From Catonia carolina (Eukaryota > Arthropoda > Insecta > Hemiptera > Achilidae): a stretch of DNA of 64,000 bases. Below the pieces are notes generated by a model. That model was not told where the DNA came from. It saw nothing but the letters and a program-made list of their open reading frames with translations, and did not search any database. Position 1 is the first letter of the stretch, and the number at the start of each line of letters is the position of its first letter. The stretch is taken from assembly GCA_035578175.1 (NCBI GenBank), contig JAQMRL010000021.1, positions 2,490,323 through 2,554,322 on the forward strand, written 5' to 3'. Shown one piece after another: positions 23,047 through 33,832 of the stretch. Made by a program: the position numbers and the translations under genes.

Positions 23047-23220
23047 ACAGTAATTCCTCGGTATCCGCGGGGGTTAAGTTCTGGAGGGTCACCGCGGTTC
23101 ATAAAACCGCGGATAATGTTACCTTATATGAACGATAAGATGGGGGTTAGATTCTGAAGGAAAAGTCCTGTAGTCGTTTTAAGTGTTTTATAGTTTTAAG
23201 AACACTTCACCATTATTACT

Positions 23221-23680
23221 ACTTACTTACTTACTTATCCTGGCGCTACAGCCCAATGTGGGCCTTGGCCTCCTCCACAATTCGCCTCCATGCTCCTCTA
23301 TCTCTCGCTGTCTGTCTCCATCCTCTCACTCCCATCGATCTCAAATCCCTCTCCACATCCTGCTGCCATCGTGCTCTCGGCCTCCCTCTTCTTCTCACTG
23401 CCTCTAACTTCTCTTTCAGCATTACCTTTTGCATTCTTTCATCAGAGATTCTTTCGATGTGACCAAACCAACTTAAAGCGTGAAACGATTTTTACAATGT
23501 GAGGCTGCTGACCTCACGCCCAACCCCCAACTTGGAGGACCAGGTGATTTGTTCAGGTTTTCTTCCCTAGCCTTTGATAACCCAATACCCAACTGCAAGG
23601 CAGCAGTCAATTTTCTATTAGGGTTTTCTTCCCTTAGCCTTTGAATTCCACTACATTCCATCTACAAGGCAGTAGCTTTA
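23221..23680 (-). mobile_element. Composite non-autonomous LINE derivative
   Basis: Minus-strand reading: a 180-bp leader with two similar blocks (CTTGTAGATGG... and AAGGCTAGGGAAGAAAACC) then jumps to the very end of an RTE-like ORF2, RRRGRPRARWQQDVERDLRS MGVRGWR..., a stop, and an (AAGT)n tail. The duplication ACCATTATTA bounds it on both sides (about 23211 and 23681). It looks like a leader joined to a 3' end, as in short LINE-derived elements. Confidence 0.6.
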
Positions 23681-23709
23681 CCATTATTATAATCTATAAA
23701 TATTTAATA

Positions 23710-24785
23710 AATACAGTACTGTTGTTTAGATCAACAGTCGAAAGGCTGGTTTGAACCTCTAGAGGTTTTACCAAGTAAAACGAGGTGTGAGGTGGTTTAC
23801 AATTGCCTTCCTCACTGAGTGGAAAAGTACACTTATCAGCATGCTGGGCCCTCTGAAAAGCACATATTTTCCACTCTGTAAATGGTATGTTGCAGGAACA
23901 GAGAAAACAGCACAGCGATAACATTGAGAAACGGGGTGATAAAGGAGGTGACTGAGTTTAATTACTTGGGCAGTAAGATCACAAATGATGGAAGGAGTTA
24001 CAGGGATGTCACAAGCAGGATTATCCAGTCTAAGAATGCTTTTAATAAGAAGAAGAGCTTATTCACTTCTAGGAATGTTAGTCTTGATGTAAGGAAACGC
24101 ATGCTGAAGACATATGTGTGGAGTATTGCAGCTTACGGGAGTGAAGCTTGGACACTTGGTGTGAGGGAAGAGAGAAGATTAGCGGCATTTGAAGCCTGGT
24201 GCTATAGAAGGATGTTGAGGGTCAGCTGGAGTGAAATGATGACGAACGAACAAGTTTTCAGTAGAGCGGGGGAGGGAAGGAGCTTCCTAAAATGGATCAG
24301 ACAGAGAAGAGCCCAGCTGATAGGCCACATACTCCGACATGACAGTATGTTGAAAAGAATAATCGAAGGAGTTGTGGAGGGGAGAAATTTGCGGGGAAGA
24401 CCCAGATTGGAGTACATGAAGCAGTTACTGGAGGACATGGGATGTGCTTCATATTGCGAGTTGAAGCGGAAAGCAGATGACCGAGGAGCATGGAGAGCAG
24501 CTGCCAACCAGCCTTATGGCTGTTAACTAGAGAGAGAGAGAGAAATGACACCTTCAGTTCATTCACCACAGGGTTTGGCTGTACAATGAAATTCATTACT
24601 TTCAGAGAAGATAACTCTGATTAGTATCTTTTACACCTCTACCTCTTCTGTTCCTAAATGATTCAGTCATTTAATTGACTGACCATGTGATAAGAAACAG
24701 AACTATTTATTTTAGCCCTGCAACGAACAGATTGAGTGTAGGCCTAAATAATTTGACACTCCACCTGTCTGTTATGGGCAGAAAA
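23710..24785 (-). mobile_element. SINE C interrupted by a LINE
   Basis: SINE C 3' side is 23724-23884 and 5' side 24541-24785. The two halves join at CTCTGTAAATG / GAAATGACACC, exactly where a LINE with (AG)n tail entered. Confidence 0.85.
23885..24540 (+). pseudogene. LINE related to family 1, 5'-truncated, AG tail
   Basis: About 214 codons of the reverse-transcriptase C-terminal region are open: EFNYLGSKITNDGRSYRDVT, VWSIAAYGSEAWTLGVREER, RLAAFEAWCYRRMLRVSWSE, GRPRLEYMKQLLEDMGCASY. The 3' end ACCAGCCTTATGGCTG is a hairpin similar to the tail of SINE C. The duplication is AAATG. No catalytic core is included. Confidence 0.88.
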
Positions 24786-25563
24786 TACAGTACTGTACGT
24801 ATAAAAAATTTAAGTTGCTTTAAAATAGTTAGTTATGGCTGTTTGCTTTTTCTTCTTTACAAACTCCTTATGGACTTCTTCGTATGGTATCATCAGCTCC
24901 TGGAGTCCTCTTTTAAATTGAAAGGCCCTTTCCATGACACAATCCGTCTCCAACACGTAATCAGCGAGCTGCGTTGCCATGCTGAGGATCTTGTTGATGG
25001 TTTGTGGAGAAATGCTTAGGATTGTCAGGATCTTTGTCTTCCTCTTAGGCTGCTTAGCTATCTCATTTTGAGGTGTCATCAGTTCCTCCAACTCCTCCGC
25101 TGTTAGTTCCTGGACATGGCTTTGGATCATTTCTTCTGTGTCCTGGTGGTCGATTTGAGCAAAACCCTCACCCTTCACGTAGTATACGATTTCTAAAATT
25201 TCATCCTCCATTTGTGTTTGAAATTTATAAAATTTAAAACATGTAGGGTGACGCATGTTTTTGGAATTGTTTGACTTTTCCACCTCCCACCAAGTACGGT
25301 GTACACAATATGAGATTACGTACGTATTTTAAGGTTTTAGGCCCACGGACAAAGTCCGCGGATAACCGAAACCCACGGATACCAAGGGATTACTGTAGTG
25401 ACAAAGTAAACAATACAATAGGACGATTCGTCAGCCAGCCGTCTTTTTCGCATTAACAGTAAAGGCTGACCGATCGGCCTGGAGATCGTCAAACAGTAAC
25501 ACAAAGGTTGATGAATTGACCCGTGGTCTTCAAAGGATTAATGTTAAGCTAGTTAAAGTCCTC

Positions 25564-26791
25564 CAGCCTCTCTTAGTTTGCTCCTAATGTAAACAAAAAA
25601 TGACGTCACTGAGCATGCGCATTATATCAAAATGTGTACACGCTGATAAAAAAGTAACTACAAAATGCTTTTTAATTTTTTTTTCTAAATGAAATTGTTA
25701 GGCCTACATCATATCATGACTGATGTTTTTAGTACTTTATGTAGTTATAATTTAAAAATCTGGTGTGAAACACTCACACAACTTTCTCTTGCCAATGCAA
25801 ATAATTAACAATAAACCTAACATTATTAATAAAATATTAGAAATAAACAAAAAACTAACCTCTAAAACATAACCTTATTTTAATCATGAGTGAATGATGC
25901 AAAATGAAAATCGAACTCAGTTTGGCTTAAAAAAACGGAAAATCACACTTTCACGCTAAACTAGACTCTGTAGAGAAAAATTTTCTAAATAAAAGTTGTA
26001 GATCTCTTAATTTTCTATAAATTTTATTATATACACTTTTGTCATAAAATGCATACTAAGGCCGAAATATTAAAAAAATCGATTTTTCACACGTTTTCGT
26101 GAGAAGAAACAGAAAATCGCTAATTACCGCTAAATTAAGCGTTATACAAAAAAATGTTTGAAATAAAAGTTGTAGCAATTTTAATTCTCTACAACTTTTA
26201 TTATATACATTTTTGTGCTGAAATGCATATAAAAGCCGTAATCTTAAAAAAACAAAGTTTTTACGTAAAAACACCCTTACCAAGAAATTCAGCCAAGATG
26301 GCGCCTACCCTATCTTGTAGAGCATAAAAAATTTAGTAAACCAAGCGAGTTTAAAAAAAATCGTAGGACCAGTTTTTGAGAAAATCGCAAAAAAGTGAAA
26401 AATTATACGAATAAACTACTAGTTCCGGTTGACCGATTTTGATGAAAATGTTCGTATCGGGTCCGGTAAGGGTATGCAACTTAAGTTTCAAGTTCGTACG
26501 ATGTTCCGTTCTTGAGATATTTTGTATACACACACACAGGCCAATCGCTAAAAATATGTTTTTTGTGTTCAGGGGGTCTGAAAACGTATAGATCCGGTGA
26601 AAACTCGATTTGTTAAAATCGACATGAAAACAATACTTTCCTTCCTATATATTCATATAGCCAAGAGAAAGTAAAAAATAGTTAACTTAATAGGAATAGG
26701 ACAACCGTAAAGTCGCAGACTCTAACGTGCACCCTGTAGTAGGTGGCTTTGGTTTGTTGACAGTAGGAGCAAACTAACAATGGCTCAACTG
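25564..26791. mobile_element. MITE-like repeat F, copy 1, with D inside
   Basis: Ends are inverted: CTCTTAGTTTGCTCCTAATG at the left, CAGTAGGAGCAAACTAACAA at the right. The D element 25759-26672 is inserted in its A run. The second copy at 38672-39011 lacks D and shows the empty site. Confidence 0.75.
25759..26672 (-). mobile_element. D-family HINE-like element, full length
   Basis: From TCTGGTGTG to CCAAGAGAAAGT. Only a short CA tract ((CA)6). Flanked by TTTAAAAA and AAAAAATAG; the paralogous empty site is TTTAAAAAATAG at 38882-38893. Confidence 0.9.
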
Positions 26792-26839
26792 TAGGTACAT
26801 TTGCTCGCAGTTGTGTTAAGTTACCCCTTGCCTTGTTAT

Positions 26840-26937
26840 ACCAAAATCAAATAAAAACCTCGGTTTAACCGATTCTTCGCATACCCGACCCGACTTCTGC
26901 CCCAATTATGTTGGATAACTGAGAGTTTACTGTACTT
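26840..26937. repeat. Possible pogo-like end
   Basis: The stretch GGATAACTGAGAGTTTACTG then TA looks like the right TIR of a pogo/Tigger element. No left end was matched with it. Confidence 0.3.
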
Positions 26938-27075
26938 AAAATATCAATTTACTGAAAAGCAATGTGATAAAGAAAAGCTACATCTTACTACAAACCTTTT
27001 TTTCGGGAGTTCAGATTGTCCAGGTACAATCCAGTATAATATCATCTACCACCCTTTAACTGTTCTATAACTACA

Positions 27076-27654
27076 ATTGAATCGGTGAGTGGAAAAAGGG
27101 TAATATTCCAAAAAATGCGAAATTGAACGAAGATAGCAGTTTTGTTTAGTTTACTTCGACACATGTATTGATTGATAAAAGGGAAATATTCATTGTATCT
27201 AAAAGCAGCTAAGCTACATTAAAAATTTAGTAGAATGGAAAAAGGATAATATTCCAGGAATATTACCCTTCTTCCATACAATAGCGAACAGCAGTTGGAC
27301 CACTGGTTTCTGTCTTATTATTTTCAAAATGTAACTGTAAATTATTTTGAAATAAAAATAAAGTTTTGTAGCATATTGGCACATTATATTGTTTTTTCAA
27401 CTTAATTTTTCCCATTCACTTGTACTAAATCTAGAAAAAAGGTGAATAGTCAATATATTAATAATCAAAAATCAATCCTATGATTATTGTAAAATAAATT
27501 CTAAAGTCACCATTAAAAAGCTTTAATATAGTACTACAAATGACCAATTGAACATTTTACCATTAAACCAAAAACAAAGACACAAAACAGTTTTTTTTAT
27601 TTCTTGAAAATAAGGATTTTGGAATATTACCCTTTTTCCACTTACCGATTCAAT
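27076..27654. mobile_element. MITE with 38-bp terminal inverted repeats
   Basis: The left end AATTGAATCGGTGAGTGGAA continues AAAGGGTAATATTCC; the right end is the complement with one mismatch. A second, internal inverted pair (GGAAAAAGGATAATATTCC / GGAATATTACCCTTCTTCC) lies at 27237-27284. There is no coding capacity. The superfamily is not clear; the flanks show no obvious TA or TTA duplication. Confidence 0.75.
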
Positions 27655-28119
27655 TACAAAACCAGCCAATAGCAGAGTGGAGCATTTGTTTACAAGAATT
27701 TCAAAGATGAACGGAATGAACTATAGGAAGTTTATTTTTAGGTTAGGAACATGTCTGAAAAGAGCAGGTAATCTTAACAAAGAAATTATTTAATACGATA
27801 TAATTTATTTGTAGACGACCTAACCAAACTATATTAGATATAGTTTTCTTGTTTTTGAGATTAATATTCAATACATAAAATACATGCGAATGCTACATTA
27901 CAAACGGGGACCCCACCACGATAAATTGGTTGCCAAGTTAGGTTATGCGATCATGATTACGAATTTCATAATAAAAGTCTATTACCACAACATAAAAACA
28001 TAAAAATACGTATAATACATAAACTACATATATGATTTTTGTTAGTATTAATTAGCATTACAGTATAAACGAAACCAAACTAAGTTACAATGTAGCTACA
28101 AAATTATTTCGTATATCAC

Positions 28120-28215
28120 CTGATCAAGCTGTTGTTTTAAGTGGTTCAATTGTTGAATATTTAATTTAGATAAATCTATTTGTTGCATTCCAGATTTCTC
28201 TTCATTAGATGCCAT
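28120..28215 (-). CDS. PFDN5: Prefoldin subunit 5, coding exon 1
   Basis: This is the first coding exon of prefoldin subunit 5, an alpha-class subunit of the hexameric prefoldin co-chaperone that passes unfolded actin and tubulin to the cytosolic chaperonin CCT. Reading on the minus strand, the ATG at 28215 lies in the context ACCATAATGG. Thirty-two residues follow (MASNEEKSGM...LKQQLDQ), ending in phase 0 at a GT donor (GTGATATAC). The segment ISKLN-type IQQLNHLKQQLDQ is the start of the N-terminal coiled-coil helix expected for this family. The exon joins in frame to the segment at 20817-20951, which gives the assignment. The intron is 7.2 kb and filled with transposons. The start is firm because the family begins with a short polar tail just before this helix. 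Confidence 0.88.
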
Positions 28216-28745
28216 TATGGTATCAATTAACTTAAATTATACAGCAGACGGTTTACTACCAGTTGCTCGAAACACAGTAACACTACTTAAAAGTTGGGTT
28301 AAAATTAATTTACAATGCCTTTATGATTGTACATCCGGATAGGCCACATTACTTGATCTATGACGTAAAATAAGAGTCTTCGTAGACTGCATTTTTATTA
28401 TAATCTTCCAACTACCTACAGTATTGTATTAATTCTTATTTTAAAAGTTCTTATTTTAATAAATGAAAAATAAAAATAATTTTACACCAATTTAAGTACC
28501 AAAAATTGATATTTCTACCTTTTGCAATTTTTGAAGCTTCACCTTTTATGAAACTAGTTTTTATTTAAAAAGTTTACAAAACGGAGCAATTAAATTTAAA
28601 ATAGCATGGTACAAGAACTGCTAACTCGGTAAAATGGCTGTTACTTTTATGAAAAAAAGTAAATCTTTGCATTGTTTTCAAAATAAAATTATTTGACCTA
28701 TATGACTGGTAGTACCTGCACAAGAAAAGGCTTTTTAGTAAATTT
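28216..28745. other. Upstream region of prefoldin 5
   Basis: Holds the presumed promoter and then AT-rich intergenic DNA. No other gene or repeat recognised. Confidence 0.4.
28331..28340 (-). promoter_or_regulatory. Possible ETS-like site upstream of prefoldin 5
   Basis: About 115 bp upstream of the prefoldin start codon the minus strand reads CCGGATGT, close to the ETS consensus CCGGAWGY that is common in housekeeping promoters. No TATA box is evident. This is a motif match only; no transcript start is known. Confidence 0.25.
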
Positions 28746-29070
28746 TCTTTTTTAATTCCTAATGTGTGTACGTTGCAATCTGTTCAATTTAGAACAATAA
28801 GCAGCAACCCCATGACCCAATGAGATGAGGATGATGTGAATGACGTGTAAATGAGTTGTAGTCTCGTACAGACCCAGGCTGACCATTCCTGAGAGAGTAT
28901 GATTAATTAAACCCCAACCATCAAAGTACACCGGTAACCACAGCCTAGTATTCAGATCCGTATAAAAGTAACTACCTTTACCAGGATTTGAACCAGGAAC
29001 CATTGTCTCCGAAAATCAGCTGATTTTGGCGACGACTTTACCTCTAGACCAACCTGGTGGGTTTTTTTAG
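28746..29070 (-). mobile_element. SINE B with shortened head palindrome
   Basis: Full length, flanked by TTTTTAGTAAA on both sides. The head palindrome is contracted to AAAATCAGCTGATTTT. Confidence 0.88.
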
Positions 29071-29773
29071 TAAAATGAAATGACATTTGTTTTACTAGGT
29101 CTTCTTCTTCTTCTTGCTATTAAGGATTAGGATTAAAAAATTACCTGCTTCAAACTCACTTTTACATATTTTACTATTTTCAGCGAATAGTTGTTTATTT
29201 TGACTATAATTTAGCTACTGCCAGCTTCCCCATAGCTTTACAATGTCTATTTGTCCATGTGATCTAGTTCTTCAATTTAAAGGCTATTCCCTCTTCAGGA
29301 ATTCTCTTCAGATGCTTTCTCCATTTACCAGATAAACTTTTACGCACTGTCAGAGCAGTAGTGTAGCTTGAATGACATAACACACTGCCAGTGTAATACC
29401 AGTACTAATATCAAGTTTTGAGACAATAAAGAAGAAGTTTTTAAGAGTAAAAATATCAGGTGCTTGCAAAAGCCGTTCAATATAGTAACATTTTTATATT
29501 GTTACAATGTTGTTTTTGTTAGTGATGTCTTCTAATACATTATTAAGAAGTTTCGCTTCAAACTCATGGTTGTAATTTAGCAAATAAAAAAATAAAAATA
29601 TTTTGAGTTAATACACTACTGCTCTTTTTTATGTTTAATGCCCAACTAAAAAAAAAGTGTATTAACTCGAAATATTTTTATTTTTTTATTTGCTAAATTA
29701 AAACCATGAGTTTGAAGTAAAACTTCTAAATAATGTATAGGCCTAAGAAGACATCACTACCAACATTGTAACA

Positions 29774-29963
29774 GCCGGCCGCATTGGCGCAGTTGGTAAC
29801 GCTCACCTCTCATCATGCGGTCCTGGGTTCGAATCCCACTCAGTCAAGGCATATTTTCATACATTACAAAAAAATCATTTCATTTTACATTGCATAAAGT
29901 TCCACCCCAACGTCATCGCTAATGACCATTGCAGTTGATGCAACGTTAAAAAAATTAAAAAAA
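29774..29963 (+). mobile_element. SINE A, full length
   Basis: Starts GCCGGCCGCATTGGCGCAGT, B box GGTTCGAATCC. Exact duplication CATTGTAACA at 29764-29773 and 29965-29974. This is the variant with the GTTCCACCCCAACGTCATCG body. Confidence 0.92.
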
Positions 29964-29987
29964 GCATTGTAACAATATAAAAATGTT

Positions 29988-30185
29988 GCCGGCCGCATTG
30001 GCGCAGTTGGTAACGTGCTCGCCTCTCATCATGCGATCCTGGGTTCGAATCCCACTCAGGCACGGCATATTGTCATAAGTTACAAAAAATCATTTCATCC
30101 TTCATTGTACAATAGTTACACCCCCAACATCGTCGCTAATGACCGTTGTAGTTAATGCGACGTTAAATATATAAAAAAAAAAAAA
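29988..30185 (+). mobile_element. SINE A, full length
   Basis: Second copy in the same orientation, only 24 bp after the first. Duplication AATATAAAAATGTT on both sides. Confidence 0.92.
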
Positions 30186-30206
30186 AATATAAAAATGTTA
30201 CTATAG

Positions 30207-30525
30207 TTTTTTTTTTTAATTCCTAATTTTGTGTACGTTGCAGTTCAATTCAGAACAATAAGCAACCCCATGACCCAATGAGATGAGGATGATGTTTATG
30301 ACATGTAAATGAGGTGTACAGACCCAGGCTGACCATTCCTGAGAGAGTACGGTTAATTGAACCCCAACCATCAAAGTACACCGGTAACCACTGTCTAGCA
30401 TTCAAATCCGTATAAAAGTAAATACCTTAACTAGGATTTGAACCAGGAACCTTCGTCTCTGAAAATCAGCTGTTGAACAGCTGATTTTGGCGACGACTTT
30501 ACCTCTAGACCAACCCGGTGGGTTG
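30207..30525 (-). mobile_element. SINE B, full length
   Basis: Poly-T at 30209 and tRNA-like head at 30480-30525, with the duplication GTTACTATA. It lacks about 6 bp in the tail-side body. Confidence 0.9.
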
Positions 30526-30751
30526 TTACTATATTGAACGACTTTTGCAAGCACCTGATATTTTTACTCTTAGAAACTTCTTTATTGTCTCAAAACGTTA
30601 TATTAGTACTGGTATTGCAATGGCAGTGTGTTATGTCATTTAAGCTATGTATTCCTAATTCAGCTCTTATTTCTTCATCCTGATATTAAAAAATAAATCC
30701 TTATAATGCATCCTGCAGCTTGAAATCAATTCTATTTTTTATAATAAATTC

Positions 30752-31155
30752 ATGCCCATAACAGGCAGGTGGAGTGTTAAATTAATTGCACTTGATCTGT
30801 TGGTTCCAGGGCTACAAAAAATAGTTCTGTTTCTTATCACATAGTCAGCCAATTATATGACTGAACTATTTAAGAACAGAAGAGGTAGAGGAGTAAAAGA
30901 CACTAGTCAGAGTTATCTCCTCTGATAGTAATGAATTTCACTATACAGCCAGACCCTGTGGTGAATGAAGTGAAGGTGTCATTTGCAGGGTGGAAAGTGG
31001 GTGCTTTTCGGAGGGCCTGGCATGCTGATAAGCATACGCTTTCAACTCAGTGAGGAAGGCAATTGTAAACCACCTCACTCCTTGTTTTTACTTAGTAAAA
31101 CCTCTAGAGGTTCAAACCAGCCTCTACAGGCTGTTGACCTAAACAACAACAACAT
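30752..31155 (+). mobile_element. SINE C, full length
   Basis: From TGCCCATAACAGGCAGGTGG to GTTGACCTAAACAACAACAA, flanked by copies of ATAATAAATTCAT. Confidence 0.88.
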
Positions 31156-31635
31156 AATAAATTCATACAATAAATTTCACAAACCTTTTTAAGCTGCCTT
31201 GATTTCTACTATCTGTCACTTACATGTGTTTCGGTTGATCTACCATCATCAGAGTACACAATATCATTTGAAAATAAATTTTTTTTAAAAATCTGTAGAT
31301 GATATTACATCTTCAGTCATCCATACAAAAAAACTGATTTAAAATTGAATTCTCCTAATCTATCCCTTCTCATATTTATTACAAATGGCAGCATCAGTCA
31401 ATACATTTTTTATCATTCTTAAATTTGGTTTGTTCATTTAAAAGGTCCTACTTTTTCTCTTTTAAATGTTTATAAATATGGAACATCTCATATTTTTCAA
31501 TCTTACTTTTGTAATAAAGTAATGCAATTACAAAAATAATATTGTAAGCTGGATGATAACAGTATTATGTTAATAACAGGTTATAGATCCTGTTTTCGAG
31601 CAGGTTGTTAATTTCAGTAGCACGTTATCAAAAAA
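31156..31635. other. Unassigned AT-rich stretch
   Basis: The minus strand at 31228-31252 has CTGATGA and GAAAC separated by 13 bases, like a hammerhead core (see findings). Nothing else recognised. Confidence 0.35.
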
Positions 31636-32312
31636 TCTGGTGTGAAACACTCACACGACTTCCTCTTGCCAATGCAAATAATTAACAATAAACCTAACAT
31701 TAGAAATAAACAAAAAACTAACCTCAATAAACATAACCTAATTTTAATCATGAGTGAAAGACGCAAAATGAAAATCCACCTGTTTGGCTTAAAAATACGG
31801 AAAATCACTCTTTAACGCTAAACTAGGCTCTGTAGAGAAAAATGCTTCAAATAAAAGTTGTAGATCTTTTAATTTCCTATAAATTTTATTATATACACTT
31901 TTTTCGTAAAATGCATACTAAGGCTGAAATCTTAAAAAAATCAAATTTTCACACGTTTTCGTGAGAAAAAAATAGAAAATCGTAAATTACCGCTAAACTA
32001 AGCATTATACAAAAAAAATGTTTTAAATAAAAGTTGTAGGATTTTAAATTCTCTACATTTGTTATTATATAAATTTTTGCGCTAAAATGCATATCAAAGC
32101 CATAATCTTAAAAAAAACCAATTTTTTTACGTAAAACCAGCCTCATCAAGAATTTCAGCAAACATGGTGCCTACCCTATATTGTAGAGCATAAGATTTAG
32201 TAAACCAGGCGATTTTAAAAAAAACTGTAGAACCAGTTTTTGAGAAAATCGCAAAAAAGTGAAAAATTACATGAATAAACTACTACTTCCGGTTGACCGA
32301 TTTTGATGAAAA
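31636..32312 (-). mobile_element. D-family HINE-like element, truncated
   Basis: The outer TCTGGTGTG end is intact; homology stops at GATTTTGATGAAAAT near 32312, before the CA tract and the other terminus. Confidence 0.85.
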
Positions 32313-32687
32313 TCACTAGCTTGCTTGAGTCCCAGCTCAGTGTAGTTGGAAGGAATGCAATGCGTTGTAATAGTAGTAGTGGGAGAATGAATGAGTTAGT
32401 AGTGTTTCACAGCTGATGCATTTGTAGTGGTAGCATGTACTAACAAGACTAAAAAAATATTCTTATCATCCGGCGCCTTAATTTAACAAATACCTATCAA
32501 GTTATTAACTTGTTCGGATTCATAATATTTAACTTACCAATTTATTTCAAAATATGTAAATAAATAAATGTAATAAATACAAACAAATATGTTAAATACG
32601 GAAAGTTTGAAAACGAATGTTTTGTATCAGAGTAATACAACAATCGTTCTCCCAGCATGCATCACTCATTCATTATACCTCCCCAAA

Positions 32688-32733
32688 CCCTTCACCCTTC
32701 ACCCTTCACCCTTCACCCTTCACCCTTCACCCT
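32688..32733. repeat. Tandem 7-mer CCCTTCA
   Basis: Six perfect units of CCCTTCA plus a partial one, a short minisatellite. Confidence 0.93.
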
Positions 32734-32800
32734 GCTACTACACGCAGCTTGGAATCGCCCAACACACACATTAGGGTTAAAAAAACAGTTTGTAAAAAAA

Positions 32801-33643
32801 TCTGGTGTGAAACACTCACACAACTTTCTCTTGCCAATGCCGATATTTTTTTTTTTTTTTTTTTTTACGTCCGACTGTTCTGCAATTACTGCTAATGCAG
32901 ACGGTGAATGATGAAATGATTTTTGTAACGTATGAAATAAACAAAAACTAACCTCAAAAACATAACTTTATTTTAATCACGAATGAATGACGCAAAATGA
33001 CAATCGAACTCAGTTTGGCTTAAAAATACGGAAAATCACGCTTTCACGCTAAACTAGGCTCTGTAAAGAAAAATGCTCTAAACAAAAGTTGTAGATCTTT
33101 TAATTTTCTATAAATTTAATTATATACACTTTTGTCGTAAAATGCATACTAAGGCCGAAATCTTAAAAAAATCGATTTTTCTCACGTTTTCGTGAGAAAA
33201 AAAACAGAAAATCGCAAATTACCGCTAAACTAAGCGTTATACAAAAAAATGTTTGAAACAGAAGTTGTAGGTTTTTAAATTTTCTACAACTTTTATTATA
33301 TAAGTTTTTGCGCTAAAATTTATATTAAAGCCGTAATCTTAAAAAAACAACGTTTTTACGTGAAAACAGCCTCACCGAGAATTTCAGCAAACATGGCGCC
33401 TACCCTATCTTGTAGAGAATAAAAAATTGAGTAAAATAGGCGATTTTAAAAAAAATCGTAGGACCAGTTTTTGAGAAAATCGCAAAAAACTGAAAAATTA
33501 TACGAATAAACTACTACTTCCGGTTGACCGATTTTGATGAAAATGTTCGTGTCGCGTCCGGTAGTGGTATGTAACTTAAGTTTCAAGTTTCAAGTTCGTA
33601 CGATGTTCCGTTCTTGAGATATTCTGTTGACACACAGACACAC

Positions 33644-33681
<38 letters not shown>

Positions 33682-33832
33682 AGACACACACACACACAGA
33701 CCAATCGCTAAAAACATGTTTTTTGGGTTCAGGGGGTCTGAAAACGTATAGATCCGGTGAAAACTCGATTTCGAAAAATCGACATGAAAACAATACTTTC
33801 CTTCCTATATATTCATATAGGCAAGAGAAAGT
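32801..33832 (-). mobile_element. D-family HINE-like element with SINE A inside
   Basis: Full length apart from a truncated minus-strand SINE A (32845-32930) that replaced about 60 bp. CA tract at 33630-33698. Confidence 0.87.
32845..32930 (-). mobile_element. SINE A fragment
   Basis: Poly-T then ACGTCCGACTGTTCTGCAAT and the GCTAATGCAGACGGTGAA body; head missing. Confidence 0.8.

Larger units (their letters stand above)
23047..25395 (-). mobile_element. pogo/Tigger-like transposon with nested insertions
   Basis: TIRs CAGTAATTCCTCGGTATCCG at the left and the complement of CAGTAATCCCTTGGTATCCG at the right, flanked by TA. The minus strand at 24810-25283 encodes the C-terminal tail of a Tigger-type transposase (MIQSHVQELTAEELEELMTP, TQLADYVLETDCVMERAFQF). 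The DDD core and CENP-B-like DNA-binding part are missing. A LINE-derived composite (23221-23680), a SINE C and a LINE are nested inside. Confidence 0.85.
29347..30652. mobile_element. Foldback element carrying three SINE insertions
   Basis: The left arm (29347-29570) with AGCTTGAATGACATAACACA...TACTAATATCAAGTTTTGAG is repeated in reverse at 30530-30652, and a second inverted pair (AATACACT...GAGTTAATACAC, TAAGAAGTTTCGCTTCAAAC) lies at 29530-29765. SINE A twice and SINE B once entered the right half. No coding frame. Confidence 0.65.

Noticed and set aside
27707..27790. First exon of another gene (ATG followed by NGMNYRKFIFRLGTCLKRAG and a GT)
   Set aside because: Lies in the prefoldin intron, is short, and no second exon or family match could be found.
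29774..30185. tRNA genes from the A and B boxes of SINE A
   Set aside because: No pairing acceptor stem, and poly(A) tails with target duplications show they are SINEs.
32688..32733. Telomere repeat
   Set aside because: The unit is CCCTTCA, only six copies; insect telomeres usually have TTAGG.
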